Shown here: one piece after another, positions 25,973 to 34,037 of the stretch | How the letters are laid out: every line of letters starts with the position of its first letter | Position numbering within the stretch: position 1 is the first letter of the stretch | NCBI RefSeq assembly: GCF_000430725.1 | Contig: NZ_KE387204.1 | Location: 193,241 to 257,240, forward strand | Direction: 5' to 3' | DNA length: 64,000 bases | DNA from: Azohydromonas australica DSM 1124 | GTDB lineage: Bacteria > Pseudomonadota > Gammaproteobacteria > Burkholderiales > Burkholderiaceae_C | The notes under the pieces: generated by a model | Seen by the model: the letters and a program-made list of their open reading frames with translations, nothing else | Told to the model about the DNA's origin: nothing | The model's database searches: none | Position numbers and translations under genes: made by a program

Positions 25973-26766
25973 GCATCCAGGCCCTGATCTTCGACGTGGA
26001 CGGCACGCTGGCCGACACGGAGGAACTGCACCGCCAGGCCTTCAACGCCGCCTTCGCCGACGCCGGCCTGCGCTGGGACTGGAGCCGCGCGCGCTACCGC
26101 GAGCTGCTGCACGTGACCGGCGGCAAGGAGCGCATCGCGCACCACGTCGACACCCTGGGCCTGGACGAGCTGGACCGCCGCGCCGCGCTGGCGCGCATTC
26201 CCGCGCTGCACGCGGCCAAGACGCGGCACTACGCGGCGCTGGTGGAGCGCGGCGCGGCGCCGCTGCGCCCAGGCGTGGCGCGGCTGCTGCGCGAGGCACA
26301 CGAGGCCGGGCTGCACCTGGCCATCGCCAGCACCACCAGCCCGTCCAACGTCGAGGCGCTGCTGGTGGCGGCGCTGGGCCCGCAGGGGCCGGGGCTGTTC
26401 GACGTCATGGCCTGCGGCGACTTGGTGCGGCACAAGAAGCCCGCGCCGGACGTGTTCGAGCTGGTGCTGCGCACGCTGGGCCTGGACGCGGAGGAGGCCG
26501 TCGCCTTCGAGGACTCGGCCCACGGCCTGAGCGCGGCCCGCGCGGCCGGGCTGTGGACCGTGGTCACGCCCACCTGGTGGACCGAGGACGAACGCTTCGC
26601 CGACGCGCAGCTGCTGCTGCCGCACCTGGGCGACCCCGGGCAGCCGCTGGCCGGCGAGCCCGGCGGCCGCCTGCCCGATGCGGCCTGGCTCACGCTGCAA
26701 GGCCTGGAGCAGCTGCGCCATCCCCCCGTGCACTGCGAGGTGCAGCAGCTCTACCAGGGCGCGTGA
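25969..26766 (+). CDS. cbbY: HAD phosphatase CbbY (xylulose-1,5-bisphosphate phosphatase)
   Basis: A 265-residue HAD hydrolase. Motif I is FDVDGTLADTEELH with the nucleophile Asp9 and acid Asp11. A helical cap follows (FNAAFADAGLRWDWSRARYR). Motif II is IASTTSPSNV, motif III uses HKKPAPDVFELVL and motif IV is AFEDSAHGLSAARAAG. CbbY homologues remove the Rubisco inhibitor xylulose 1,5-bisphosphate. The start overlaps the cbbX stop and the end overlaps the next gene by one base (TGATG), so the pair cbbX-cbbY is a coupled Rubisco-care unit. Confidence 0.93.
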   Translation: MSIQALIFDVDGTLADTEELHRQAFNAAFADAGLRWDWSRARYRELLHVTGGKERIAHHVDTLGLDELDRRAALARIPALHAAKTRHYAALVERGAAPLRPGVARLLREAHEAGLHLAIASTTSPSNVEALLVAALGPQGPGLFDVMACGDLVRHKKPAPDVFELVLRTLGLDAEEAVAFEDSAHGLSAARAAGLWTVVTPTWWTEDERFADAQLLLPHLGDPGQPLAGEPGGRLPDAAWLTLQGLEQLRHPPVHCEVQQLYQGA

Positions 26767-27446
26767 TGCGCGCCGACGCCCTGGCCCTGGACCTGGACGG
26801 CACGCTGGTGGACAGCGCGCCGGACATCGCCGCGGCGCTGGCGCATGCGCTGCGTTGCGAGCACCTGGACTTCCGCTTCGACCTGCCCACCGTGCGCGGC
26901 TGGGTGGGCGACGGCCCCGATGCGCTGATCCGCCGCGCGCTGGCGGCGCGGGGCGTGACGGCCCCGCACCCCACGCTGCTGCGGCGCCTGCGCGCCCACT
27001 TCGACGACGCGACGCTGGCCGCGCCGCTGGCGCACGGCACGGTGTTCGAGGGCATCGAGGCCGTGATGGCCGAGCTCTCGCGCTCGCTGCCGCTGGTGGT
27101 GGTGACCAACAAGCCCACGCCGCTGGCGCGCGCGGTGCTCGCCGATGCGGGCCTGCTGCCGCACTGCGCGGCGGTGATGGGCGCGGACCGCCCGGAGCTG
27201 CGCAAGCCCGCGCCGACGCTGCTGCTGTCCGCGGCCGAACTGTGCGGCGTGCTGCCCTCGCGGCTGCTGATGGTCGGCGACGGCCCGGCGGACGTGCGCG
27301 CCGCCGCGGCGGCGGGCTGCCTGATGGCGCTGGCCGGCTGGGGCTACGGCGGCGTGGAGGAGCCCGGCCCCGCCGTGTGGCGGCTGCAGGTGCCGCGGCA
27401 GCTGCTGGTGCTGCTGCCGCCGCGCGCGAGCCCGGCGTCCCACTGA
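26766..27446 (+). CDS. cbbZ: Phosphoglycolate phosphatase
   Basis: A 226-residue HAD phosphatase that dephosphorylates 2-phosphoglycolate, the product of Rubisco oxygenation. Motif I is LDLDGTLVDSAPDI, the cap has TVRGWVGDGPDALIRRAL, motif II VVVTNKPTPLA, motif III ELRKPAPTLLL and motif IV MVGDGPADVRAAAAAG. Motif IV usually reads GDSxxD; here the serine is a glycine, a mild change. It overlaps cbbY by one base and is followed 40 bases later by cbbF. Confidence 0.9.
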   Translation: MRADALALDLDGTLVDSAPDIAAALAHALRCEHLDFRFDLPTVRGWVGDGPDALIRRALAARGVTAPHPTLLRRLRAHFDDATLAAPLAHGTVFEGIEAVMAELSRSLPLVVVTNKPTPLARAVLADAGLLPHCAAVMGADRPELRKPAPTLLLSAAELCGVLPSRLLMVGDGPADVRAAAAAGCLMALAGWGYGGVEEPGPAVWRLQVPRQLLVLLPPRASPASH

Positions 27447-27486
27447 AAAACAAGCATCCAACAGAACAACCGACGGAGACCTCCCC

Positions 27487-28527
27487 ATGCTGATCGAAGG
27501 CCGCAGCAACCTCACGCAGTTCCTGATCGAGGAACGCCGGCGCCACCCGCGCGCCACCGGCGAGCTCAACGCGCTGGTGACCGACGTGTCGCTGGCCTGC
27601 AAGGCCATCGCGGCGCGCGTGGCGCGCGGCGCGCTGGGGCAGGACGCCACCGCCGAGGCCACGCCGCAGTTCGCGCGCGACGCCTTCACGCGCGCCTGCG
27701 AGTGGGGCGGCAACCTGGCGGGCTACTCCGCCTGCGGCGAGGCCGAGGCCACGCCCATTCCCGAGGCCTATCCCAGGGGGAAATACCTGCTGCTGTTCCA
27801 GCCGCTGGACGGCGCGGGCAACCTGGACATCAACCATGGCGTGGGCAGCCTGTTCTCGGTGCTGCGCGCGCCGCAGCCCGGCGTGGCGCCCGGCGCCACC
27901 GACTGGATGCAGCCCGGCAGCAGCCAGGTCTGCGCCGGCTACGTTCTCTACGGCCCGGCCACCATGCTGGTGCTGAGCTTCGGCCACGGCACGCACGGCT
28001 TCACGCTGGACCCGCAGCTGGGCGAGTGGATGCTCAGCCACCCGAACCTGCAGGTGCCGCGGCGCACGCGCGAGTTCGCCATCAACGCCTCGCACAGCCG
28101 CTTCTGGGAGCCGGCCGTCAAGCGCTACGTGGACGAGTGCCTGGAAGGGCGCAACGGCACGCGCGGCACGGATTTCTCGATGCGCTGGATCGCCTCGCTG
28201 GTGGCGGACACGCACCGCGTGCTCATGCGCGGCGGCGTGTTCCTGTGCCCGCGCGACGGCACCGACCCGCAGCGCGCGGGCCGCATGCAGCTGCTGCACG
28301 AGGCCAACCCGGTGGCGATGCTCATCGAGCAGGCCGGCGGCTGCGCCAGCACCGGTCGGCACCGCGTGCTCGGCCTGGAGCCCGAGGGGCTGCGGCAGCG
28401 CGTGGGCTTCATCTTCGGCTCGGCGGAAGAGGTGGAGCGCATCGAGCGCTACCACGACGAGCAGCTGCTCGACGGCGGCTACCGCTCGCCGCTGTTCGGG
28501 CAGCGCGGGCTGTTCGCGCCGGTCTGA
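27487..28527 (+). CDS. cbbF: Fructose-1,6-bisphosphatase class I homologue with altered active site
   Basis: Clearly the class I FBPase family by length (346 residues) and by segments EEQ-like LTQFLIEERRRHPRATGEL, YPRGKYLLLF, LQPGSRQ-like MQPGSSQVCAGYVLYGP and LLHEANPVAMLIEQAGG. However, where canonical enzymes have KLDVxSNE, SEE and DPLDGSSN, this one has a segment without the Asp (Pro60), Cys83-Gly84 in place of Glu-Glu, and QPLDGAGN with Gln105 for the metal-binding Asp. Asp108 and the C-terminal Glu are kept. From family knowledge these are magnesium ligands, so catalysis may be weak or lost. The gene is otherwise intact, with GGAGACCTCCCC before ATG. Comparison was made from memory. Confidence 0.88.
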   Translation: MLIEGRSNLTQFLIEERRRHPRATGELNALVTDVSLACKAIAARVARGALGQDATAEATPQFARDAFTRACEWGGNLAGYSACGEAEATPIPEAYPRGKYLLLFQPLDGAGNLDINHGVGSLFSVLRAPQPGVAPGATDWMQPGSSQVCAGYVLYGPATMLVLSFGHGTHGFTLDPQLGEWMLSHPNLQVPRRTREFAINASHSRFWEPAVKRYVDECLEGRNGTRGTDFSMRWIASLVADTHRVLMRGGVFLCPRDGTDPQRAGRMQLLHEANPVAMLIEQAGGCASTGRHRVLGLEPEGLRQRVGFIFGSAEEVERIERYHDEQLLDGGYRSPLFGQRGLFAPV

Positions 28528-28540
28528 ACAAAAGGATGTT

Positions 28541-28617
28541 CCGTTCGGGCTGAGCCTGTCGAGGCCCTCCTGCCGCACGACCCGCCGGCAGGCCCTCGAC
28601 AGGCTCAGGGCGAACGG
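28541..28617. repeat. REP-like inverted repeat, copy 2 (cbbF-cbbP gap)
   Basis: CCGTTCGGGCTGAGCCTGTC at the left faces GACAGGCTCAGGGCGAACGG at the right, with arms of about 28 bases and two mismatches. It is the same family as the copy at 6261-6337. It sits inside the cbb operon and could act as a partial transcription or decay barrier. Confidence 0.88.
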
Positions 28618-28647
28618 GGAAGTTGAAGTGATCCCTGGAGTCAACCC

Positions 28648-29526
28648 ATGTCCGTGAAGCACCCCATCGTCGCCATCACCGGCTCCTCCGGCGCCGGCAC
28701 CACCTCGGTGACACGCACCTTCGAAGCCATCTTCCGACGCGAGGGCGTGCGCGCCGCCATCGTCGAGGGCGACAGCTTCCACCGCTACGACCGCGCCGAG
28801 ATGAAGAAGGCGATGGCCGAGTCCGAAACCAACGGCAAGCCGCACTTCAGCCACTTCGGCACCGACGCCAACCTGTTCTCCGAGCTGGAGAACCTGTTCC
28901 GCCACTACGCCGAGACCGGCACCGGCCAGGCGCGCAAGTACCTGCACGACGAGGCCGAGGCCGCGCCCTTCAAGCAGCCGCCGGGCACCTTCACGGCGTG
29001 GGCGCCGCTGCCGGAGTCGGAGCTGCTGTTCTACGAAGGCCTGCACGGCGGCGTGAAGACCGAGGAGCACGACGTGGCGCGCTACCCGGACCTGCTCATC
29101 GGCGTGGTGCCGGTGATCAACCTGGAGTGGATCCAGAAGATCCACCGCGACAAGGCCACGCGCGGCTACTCCACCGAGGCGGTGACGGACGTGATCCTGC
29201 GCCGCATGCACGAGTACGTGCACTACATCTGCCCGCAGTTCACGCGCACGCACATCAACTTCCAGCGCGTGCCGGTGGTGGACACCTCCGACCCCTTCAT
29301 CGCCCGCACCATCCCCACGCCCGACGAGAGCCTGGTGGTGATCCGCTTCGCCAACCCCAAGGGCATCGACTTCCCGTACCTGCTGAGCATGCTGCACGAC
29401 TCGTGGATGTCGCGCGCCAACACGCTGGTGGTGCCGGGCGGCAAGATGGACCTGGCCATGCAGCTGATCTTCACGCCCATGATCCTGCGGCTGATGGAGC
29501 GCAGGCGGCAGGCGATGGTGGCCTGA
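28648..29526 (+). CDS. cbbP: Phosphoribulokinase
   Basis: Makes ribulose 1,5-bisphosphate, the Rubisco substrate, from ribulose 5-phosphate and ATP. The 292-residue length is that of proteobacterial enzymes. The P-loop is AITGSSGAGTTSVTRTF at about residues 9-25. IVEGDSFHRYDRAEM holds the catalytic aspartate and the substrate-binding arginine region. Also seen are LFYEGLHGGVKTEEHDVARY and QFTRTHINFQRVPVVDTSDP. All expected active-site segments are present, unlike in the neighbouring FBPase. It is separated from cbbF by the REP-like repeat. Confidence 0.97.
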   Translation: MSVKHPIVAITGSSGAGTTSVTRTFEAIFRREGVRAAIVEGDSFHRYDRAEMKKAMAESETNGKPHFSHFGTDANLFSELENLFRHYAETGTGQARKYLHDEAEAAPFKQPPGTFTAWAPLPESELLFYEGLHGGVKTEEHDVARYPDLLIGVVPVINLEWIQKIHRDKATRGYSTEAVTDVILRRMHEYVHYICPQFTRTHINFQRVPVVDTSDPFIARTIPTPDESLVVIRFANPKGIDFPYLLSMLHDSWMSRANTLVVPGGKMDLAMQLIFTPMILRLMERRRQAMVA

Positions 29527-29533
29527 CCGAAAG

Positions 29534-29558
29534 GTGCGGCGGCAACCTGCTGCCGCAC
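29534..29558 (+). terminator. Hairpin just after cbbP
   Basis: GTGCGGCGGCA at 29534 and TGCTGCCGCAC at 29548 form an 11-bp stem with one mismatch around ACC, eight bases after the cbbP stop. No clear T-tract follows. It may weaken readthrough into cbbT or protect the upstream message. Confidence 0.5.
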
Positions 29559-29586
29559 GGTCTGCACCGCACCCCGGCTCTCCAGG

Positions 29587-29698
29587 CCCGCGAAGGCGGG
29601 CATCCACGCGCACCCATTGGTCTCCTTGTGGGTACAGGACAGCCCCCGGACGTCGGCGGGGCTGGGTGGCAGCACGCGTGGATGTCCGCCTTCGCGGG
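29587..29698. repeat. Long inverted repeat between cbbP and cbbT
   Basis: A 24-base arm CCCGCGAAGGCGGGCATCCA+CGCG at 29587-29610 is matched, with one mismatch, by its reverse complement at 29675-29698. The loop is 64 bases. The core (GCGAAGGCGGGCATCC) is a repeat type different from the copies at 6261 and 28541. Open frames across the loop are not convincing as genes. The whole 273-base gap between cbbP and cbbT holds only this and the hairpin before it. Confidence 0.85.
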
Positions 29699-29799
29699 CA
29701 TGGCGGACCGGTGTGCGCGGCGCATCGGCTGACGGTCGACGCAGTGCCCGGCGTCGCCGCTCGACGAACAACACGCTGATTTCACTGGAAGGAGACCCC

Positions 29800-31821
29800 A
29801 TGCCCCACACCGCCCCGGACCTCATCCGCCGCCGCTGCGCCCATGCCGTGCGCATGCTGGCCATCGAGGCCGTGCAGGCCGCCAACTCGGGCCATCCCGG
29901 CATGCCCATGGGCATGGCCGACATCGCCGAGACCCTGTGGCGCCACCACCTCAAGCACGACCCGGCCGATCCGCAGTGGCCCGACCGCGACCGCTTCGTG
30001 CTCTCCAACGGCCACGGCTCCATGCTGCTGTACGCGCTGCTGCACCTGAGCGGATATGACCTCTCCATGCAGGAGCTGCAGAGCTTCCGCCAGCTGGGCT
30101 CGCGCACGCCGGGGCATCCGGAAGTGGACCTGACGCCCGGCGTGGAGACGACCACCGGCCCGCTGGGCCAGGGCCTGGCCAACGCGGTGGGCATGGCGCT
30201 GGCGGAGAAGCTGCTGGCCCAGGAGTTCAACCGCCCCGGCCACGAGATCGTGGACCACCGCACCTGGGTCTTCCTGGGCGACGGCTGCCTGATGGAAGGC
30301 CTCAGCCACGAGGCCTGCTCGCTGGCCGGCACCTGGGGCCTGCGCAAGCTGGTGGCGTTCTACGACGACAACGGCATCTCCATCGACGGCGACGTCCGGG
30401 GCTGGTTCGGCGACGACACGCCCGCGCGCTTCGAAGCCTACGGCTGGACGGTGCTGCGCGGCGTGGACGGCCACAGCTTCCAGGCGCTGGACGAGGCCAT
30501 CGCGCAGGCGCTGCGCTCCGAGCGCCCGGTGCTGATCTGCTGCCGCACGCAGATCGGCCATGGCTCGCCCAACCGCGCCGGCACGGCCGACGTGCACGGC
30601 GCGCCGCTGGGCGCGGCGGAGATCGCGCTGGTGCGCCAGGCGCTGGACTGGGAGACGGCCGCGTTCCAGGTGCCGCAGGAGGTGCGCCAGGCCTGGGACG
30701 CGGTGGAGCGCGGCGCCGCGCTGCATCGGCAATGGCAGCAGCGCTTCGACGCCTACGCGCAGGCGTTTCCGGAGCTGGCGGCAGAGCTCCAACGCCGCCG
30801 CCGCGGTGGCGCGCTGCGCGAGCAGACAGTGGCGGCGCTGGCGCAGGCGGTGCGGGAGGCCGAGCGGCGCAGTGCCAAGGTCGCCACGCGCAAGGCCTCG
30901 CAGGAGCTGCTGGATGCGGTCGCGCCCACGGCGCCGGAGCTGCTGGGCGGCTCGGCCGACCTCACCGGATCGAACCTCACCGACTGGCGCGGAAGCCGCT
31001 CGCTGACCGGGCAGGGCAGCGGCAACCACGTGCATTACGGCGTGCGCGAGTTCGGCATGGCGGCGGTGATGAACGGCGTGGCGCTGCACGGCGGCTTCCG
31101 GCCCTTCGGCGGCACCTTCCTCGCCTTCTCCGACTACTCGCGCAACGCGCTGCGCATGGCGGCGCTGATGCGACTGCCGGTGGTGCACGTGTTCACGCAC
31201 GACTCCATCGGCCTGGGCGAGGACGGCCCCACGCACCAGCCGGTGGAGCATGCGCACAGCCTGCGGCTGATCCCGAACCTGGACGTGTGGCGCCCGGCGG
31301 ATGCGACCGAGACGGCGGTCGCCTGGGAGCAGGCGCTGCGGCGCGACGACGGGCCGAGCTGCCTGCTGCTGAGCCGCCAGGCGCTGCCGCACGCGGGCGA
31401 CGGGCAGGAGCGCCTCGGGGACATCGCCCGCGGCGCCTACGTCCTGCGCCGTGAGCGCGACGAGCGCGTGGTGCTGATCGCTTCCGGCTCCGAAGTGTCC
31501 CTGGCGCTGGCCGCGGCGCAGCGGCTGGCGGACGAGGGCATCGCGGCGCGCGTGGTGTCGGCGCCGTGCCTGGAGGCCTTCGAGCGCCAGGACGAGGCCT
31601 ACCGCCGCGACGTGATCCCGCGCGCGCTGCCGCGCCTGGCCATCGAGGCCGGGCGCAGCGGGCTGTGGTGGAAGTACGTGGGCGAGGACGGCGACGTGGT
31701 GGCGCTGGAGAGCTTCGGCGAGTCGGGTCCGGCGCCGGCGCTGTTCGAGCACTTCGGGTTCACGCCCCAGGCGGTGGCGGAGAGGGCGAGGAGGCTCCTG
31801 GCCCAGGCCGAAAACCGCTGA
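29800..31821 (+). CDS. cbbT: Transketolase of the Calvin cycle
   Basis: A 673-residue thiamine diphosphate enzyme that moves two-carbon units between sugar phosphates. The N-terminal domain has EAVQAANSGHPGMPMGMADI, LSNGHGSMLLYALLHLSG and TTTGPLGQGLANAVGMALAE. The cofactor motif is FLGDGCLMEGLSHEACSLAG followed by FYDDNGISIDGD. The pyrimidine domain has HYGVREFGMAAVMNGVALHG and FTHDSIGLGEDGPTHQPVEH. ATG at 29800 is set by GGAAGGAGA. It is separated from cbbP by repeats, so it may have its own promoter or be a later part of the same transcript. Confidence 0.96.
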   Translation: MPHTAPDLIRRRCAHAVRMLAIEAVQAANSGHPGMPMGMADIAETLWRHHLKHDPADPQWPDRDRFVLSNGHGSMLLYALLHLSGYDLSMQELQSFRQLGSRTPGHPEVDLTPGVETTTGPLGQGLANAVGMALAEKLLAQEFNRPGHEIVDHRTWVFLGDGCLMEGLSHEACSLAGTWGLRKLVAFYDDNGISIDGDVRGWFGDDTPARFEAYGWTVLRGVDGHSFQALDEAIAQALRSERPVLICCRTQIGHGSPNRAGTADVHGAPLGAAEIALVRQALDWETAAFQVPQEVRQAWDAVERGAALHRQWQQRFDAYAQAFPELAAELQRRRRGGALREQTVAALAQAVREAERRSAKVATRKASQELLDAVAPTAPELLGGSADLTGSNLTDWRGSRSLTGQGSGNHVHYGVREFGMAAVMNGVALHGGFRPFGGTFLAFSDYSRNALRMAALMRLPVVHVFTHDSIGLGEDGPTHQPVEHAHSLRLIPNLDVWRPADATETAVAWEQALRRDDGPSCLLLSRQALPHAGDGQERLGDIARGAYVLRRERDERVVLIASGSEVSLALAAAQRLADEGIAARVVSAPCLEAFERQDEAYRRDVIPRALPRLAIEAGRSGLWWKYVGEDGDVVALESFGESGPAPALFEHFGFTPQAVAERARRLLAQAENR

Positions 31822-31856
31822 AAGGCGCAGGCCGAAGCCGGCCTGTTCCGCTCTCT

Positions 31857-31892
31857 ACCTCGTCATTCCCGCGCAGGCGGGGATGACGAGGT
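31857..31892. repeat. Short palindromic repeat between cbbT and cbbA
   Basis: ACCTCGTCATTCCCGC faces GCGGGGATGACGAGGT around GCAG; the single non-match is a G-T pair in RNA. It belongs to a third repeat type (CGTCATTCCCGC core), common in proteobacterial intergenic DNA. It could also act as a weak terminator after cbbT. Confidence 0.8.
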
Positions 31893-31980
31893 GGTAGGGG
31901 GTGAGGGTCGGCTCACGGCACCACCCATCACGCTTCTTGTTTCCGTCTCCCCCTCAACGACCCCTTTCCAGGAGAACCCC

Positions 31981-33000
31981 ATGCCCATGATCTCCCTGCG
32001 CCAGCTGCTCGACCATGCCGCAGAGAACGGCTACGGCGTGCCGGCCTTCAACGTCAACAACCTGGAGCAGATCCAGGCCATCATGCAGGCCGCCCAGGCC
32101 ACCGACAGCCCGGTGATCCTGCAGGCGTCCGCGGGCGCGAGGAAGTACGCCGGCGAGCCCTTCCTGCGCAAGATGGTCGAGGCCGCTGCGGAGATGTACC
32201 CGCAGCTGCCCATCGTGCTGCACCAGGACCACGGCGCCAGCCCGGCGGTGTGCATCCAGGCCATCCGCTCCGGCTTCACCAGCGTGATGATGGACGGCTC
32301 GCTCATGGCCGACGCCAAGACGCCGTCCAGCTACGAATACAACGTGGACGTGACCCGCCACGTGGTGAAGATGGCCCACGCCGTGGGCGTGTCCGTCGAA
32401 GGCGAGCTCGGCTGCCTGGGCTCGCTGGAATCGGGCCAGGCGGGCGAGGAGGACGGCGTGGGCGCCGAGGGCACGCTCTCGCACGAGCAGATGCTCACCG
32501 ACCCGGCGCAGGCGGCGGACTTCGTGGCCCAGACCGGCGTGGACGCGCTGGCCATCGCCATCGGCACCTCGCATGGCGCCTATAAATTCAGCCGCAAGCC
32601 CACGGGCGACATCCTGGCCATCGAGCGCATCAAGCAGATCCACGCGCGGCTGCCCGACACGCACCTGGTGATGCACGGCTCGTCCTCGGTGCCGCAGGAG
32701 TGGCTGTCGGTGATCCGCGAGCACGGCGGCGAGATCCGCGAGACCTACGGCGTGCCGGTGGAGGAGATCCGCGAGGGCATCCGCCATGGCGTGCGCAAGA
32801 TCAACATCGACACCGACATCCGCCTGGCCATGACCGGCGCGATGCGCCGCGCCATGGCGCAGCAGCGCGGCGAGTTCGACCCGCGCGCCTTCCTCAAGCA
32901 GGCCACCGCCGCGGCACGCGCGCTGTGCGCGGAGCGCTTCGAGGCCTTCGGCTGCGCCGGGCAGGCCTCGCGCATCCGGCCCATGCGGCTGGCGGCGTAG
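31981..33000 (+). CDS. cbbA: Fructose/sedoheptulose-bisphosphate aldolase, class II
   Basis: A 339-residue zinc aldolase making fructose 1,6- and probably sedoheptulose 1,7-bisphosphate. Signatures are YGVPAFNVNNLEQIQAIM, the first zinc histidine and acid region VLHQDHGAS, VEGELGCLGSLESG, AIAIGTSHGAYKF, VMHGSSSVPQEWL and RKINIDTDIRLAMTGAMRR. These are all in place. AGGAGAACCCC precedes the ATG at 31981. It is the last cbb gene here, so the operon lacks pgk and gap, which must be elsewhere. Confidence 0.96.
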   Translation: MPMISLRQLLDHAAENGYGVPAFNVNNLEQIQAIMQAAQATDSPVILQASAGARKYAGEPFLRKMVEAAAEMYPQLPIVLHQDHGASPAVCIQAIRSGFTSVMMDGSLMADAKTPSSYEYNVDVTRHVVKMAHAVGVSVEGELGCLGSLESGQAGEEDGVGAEGTLSHEQMLTDPAQAADFVAQTGVDALAIAIGTSHGAYKFSRKPTGDILAIERIKQIHARLPDTHLVMHGSSSVPQEWLSVIREHGGEIRETYGVPVEEIREGIRHGVRKINIDTDIRLAMTGAMRRAMAQQRGEFDPRAFLKQATAAARALCAERFEAFGCAGQASRIRPMRLAA

Positions 33001-33012
33001 GACGCCAAAAAG

Positions 33013-33051
33013 CCGGGGGGCTTCGCTGCCGTCGGCAGCGAAGCCCCCCGG
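33013..33051 (-). terminator. Strong terminator between convergent cbbA and a secreted-protein gene
   Basis: An 18-bp perfect stem (CCGGGGGGCTTCGCTGCC and its complement) with a 3-base loop. On the minus strand it is followed by GGCTTTTTGG, so it should end transcripts of the gene at 33115-33771. On the plus strand it stands 12 bases after the cbbA stop but without a T-tract, so it may serve both sides. Confidence 0.85.
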
Positions 33052-33114
33052 TGCCAACGGGCCGCGGCCTCCCGTTGCCGCGGCGCCCTGAGGTCCGGCG
33101 TGGCGCCGGCCGGC

Positions 33115-33771
33115 TCACTTCACCCGCTTCAGCGGGCCGGCCAGGTCGGGGAAGTTGCTGGTGTTGAGCACCTGGATGCCCGCGTTGTGCTCGCCGTTGA
33201 AGGGCGTGACGGCGCCCGGGCAGCCGGCCTTCTGGGCATCGGCGGGCGAGTTGAACCACAGGCCCAGGTGGTACTGGTGCACCGGCGGCGTCAGCGGCGT
33301 GGTGGCGGCGTCCGGGAACGGGCTGTCATGCACGTGCGGCGCCGCCACCGAGTTGCCGATGGCCAGCGAGAAGGTCTCCTTGTTGAAGCGGCCGATGAAC
33401 TTCTGCTTGCCCTTGCCTTGCCAGTCGGTCTTGATGTCGCCCTGGTACCAGCCCAGGCCGAAGGGGAAGTTCGGCACGCTCAGCACGAACAGGTCGAACT
33501 CGGTGTTGGGCGGCAGGCCCTGCACCTGCACCGTCATCTCCTCGGCCTCGCCGACCTTCTGGATGGAGACACGGCCCTTGGCCTTGACCACGCAGCTCGG
33601 CGAGGACGCCAATCCGGGCGAGCGAACCATGTTGAACACGAACGGCGCATCCCATTCGGCCGCGGCGGCTTCGGTTTCCTGGGCCTGTGCTGCCGAGGAA
33701 GCCGCAACGGCGGCCATCACGGAGGCCGCCAGGGCAGCACGGCGCAGGGAACGGACTTGCTTGCTGATCAT
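33115..33771 (-). CDS. Secreted protein of unknown function
   Basis: A 218-residue protein with a clear signal peptide (about residues 11-30, ending SSAAQAQ). The mature part contains CVVKAKGRVSIQKVGEAEEM, LPPNTEFDLFVLSVPNFPFG and LGWYQGDIKTDWQGKGKQKF, suggesting a beta-rich extracytoplasmic domain. Two cysteines (SCVV and GCPG) could form a disulfide. I do not recognise the family. It converges on cbbA and shares the terminator at 33013-33051. The 266 bases upstream to the next gene hold nothing else clear. Confidence 0.75.
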   Translation of the reverse strand: MISKQVRSLRRAALAASVMAAVAASSAAQAQETEAAAAEWDAPFVFNMVRSPGLASSPSCVVKAKGRVSIQKVGEAEEMTVQVQGLPPNTEFDLFVLSVPNFPFGLGWYQGDIKTDWQGKGKQKFIGRFNKETFSLAIGNSVAAPHVHDSPFPDAATTPLTPPVHQYHLGLWFNSPADAQKAGCPGAVTPFNGEHNAGIQVLNTSNFPDLAGPLKRVK

Positions 33772-34037
33772 GAAAACTCCTTGTGAACGGGTCAGCCCAG
33801 GCGCTTGAAGCAGGAAGGGATATGGGCGCGGCGCGCGGTGCCTGGGACGGCGCCAGCCCTTGCCGATCTCGGGAGGCGCATGGCGCGTCCCTGATCCGCT
33901 GCTTCAGTTGCCGGGGTGCCGTGGGCCGTTCAGCCCTCCGTGGGGGGAGGCGGCGGCACCCTCCAAGGGGGGAGATCCGTGCGGTGCGATGGAGTTTTCA
34001 GGCCGGGCCGGCGAGCCCGGCCGCGTCGGCTGACCGT

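Noticed and set aside
25753..29613. Very long minus-strand open frame (1286 codons) opposite cbbX to cbbP
   Set aside because: It is the antisense shadow of high-GC genes with known function; the translation is low-complexity and matches no domain.
29617..29799. Extended N-terminus for cbbT
   Set aside because: The extra 61 codons lie within a repeat-filled gap; GGAAGGAGA and family alignment set the start at 29800.
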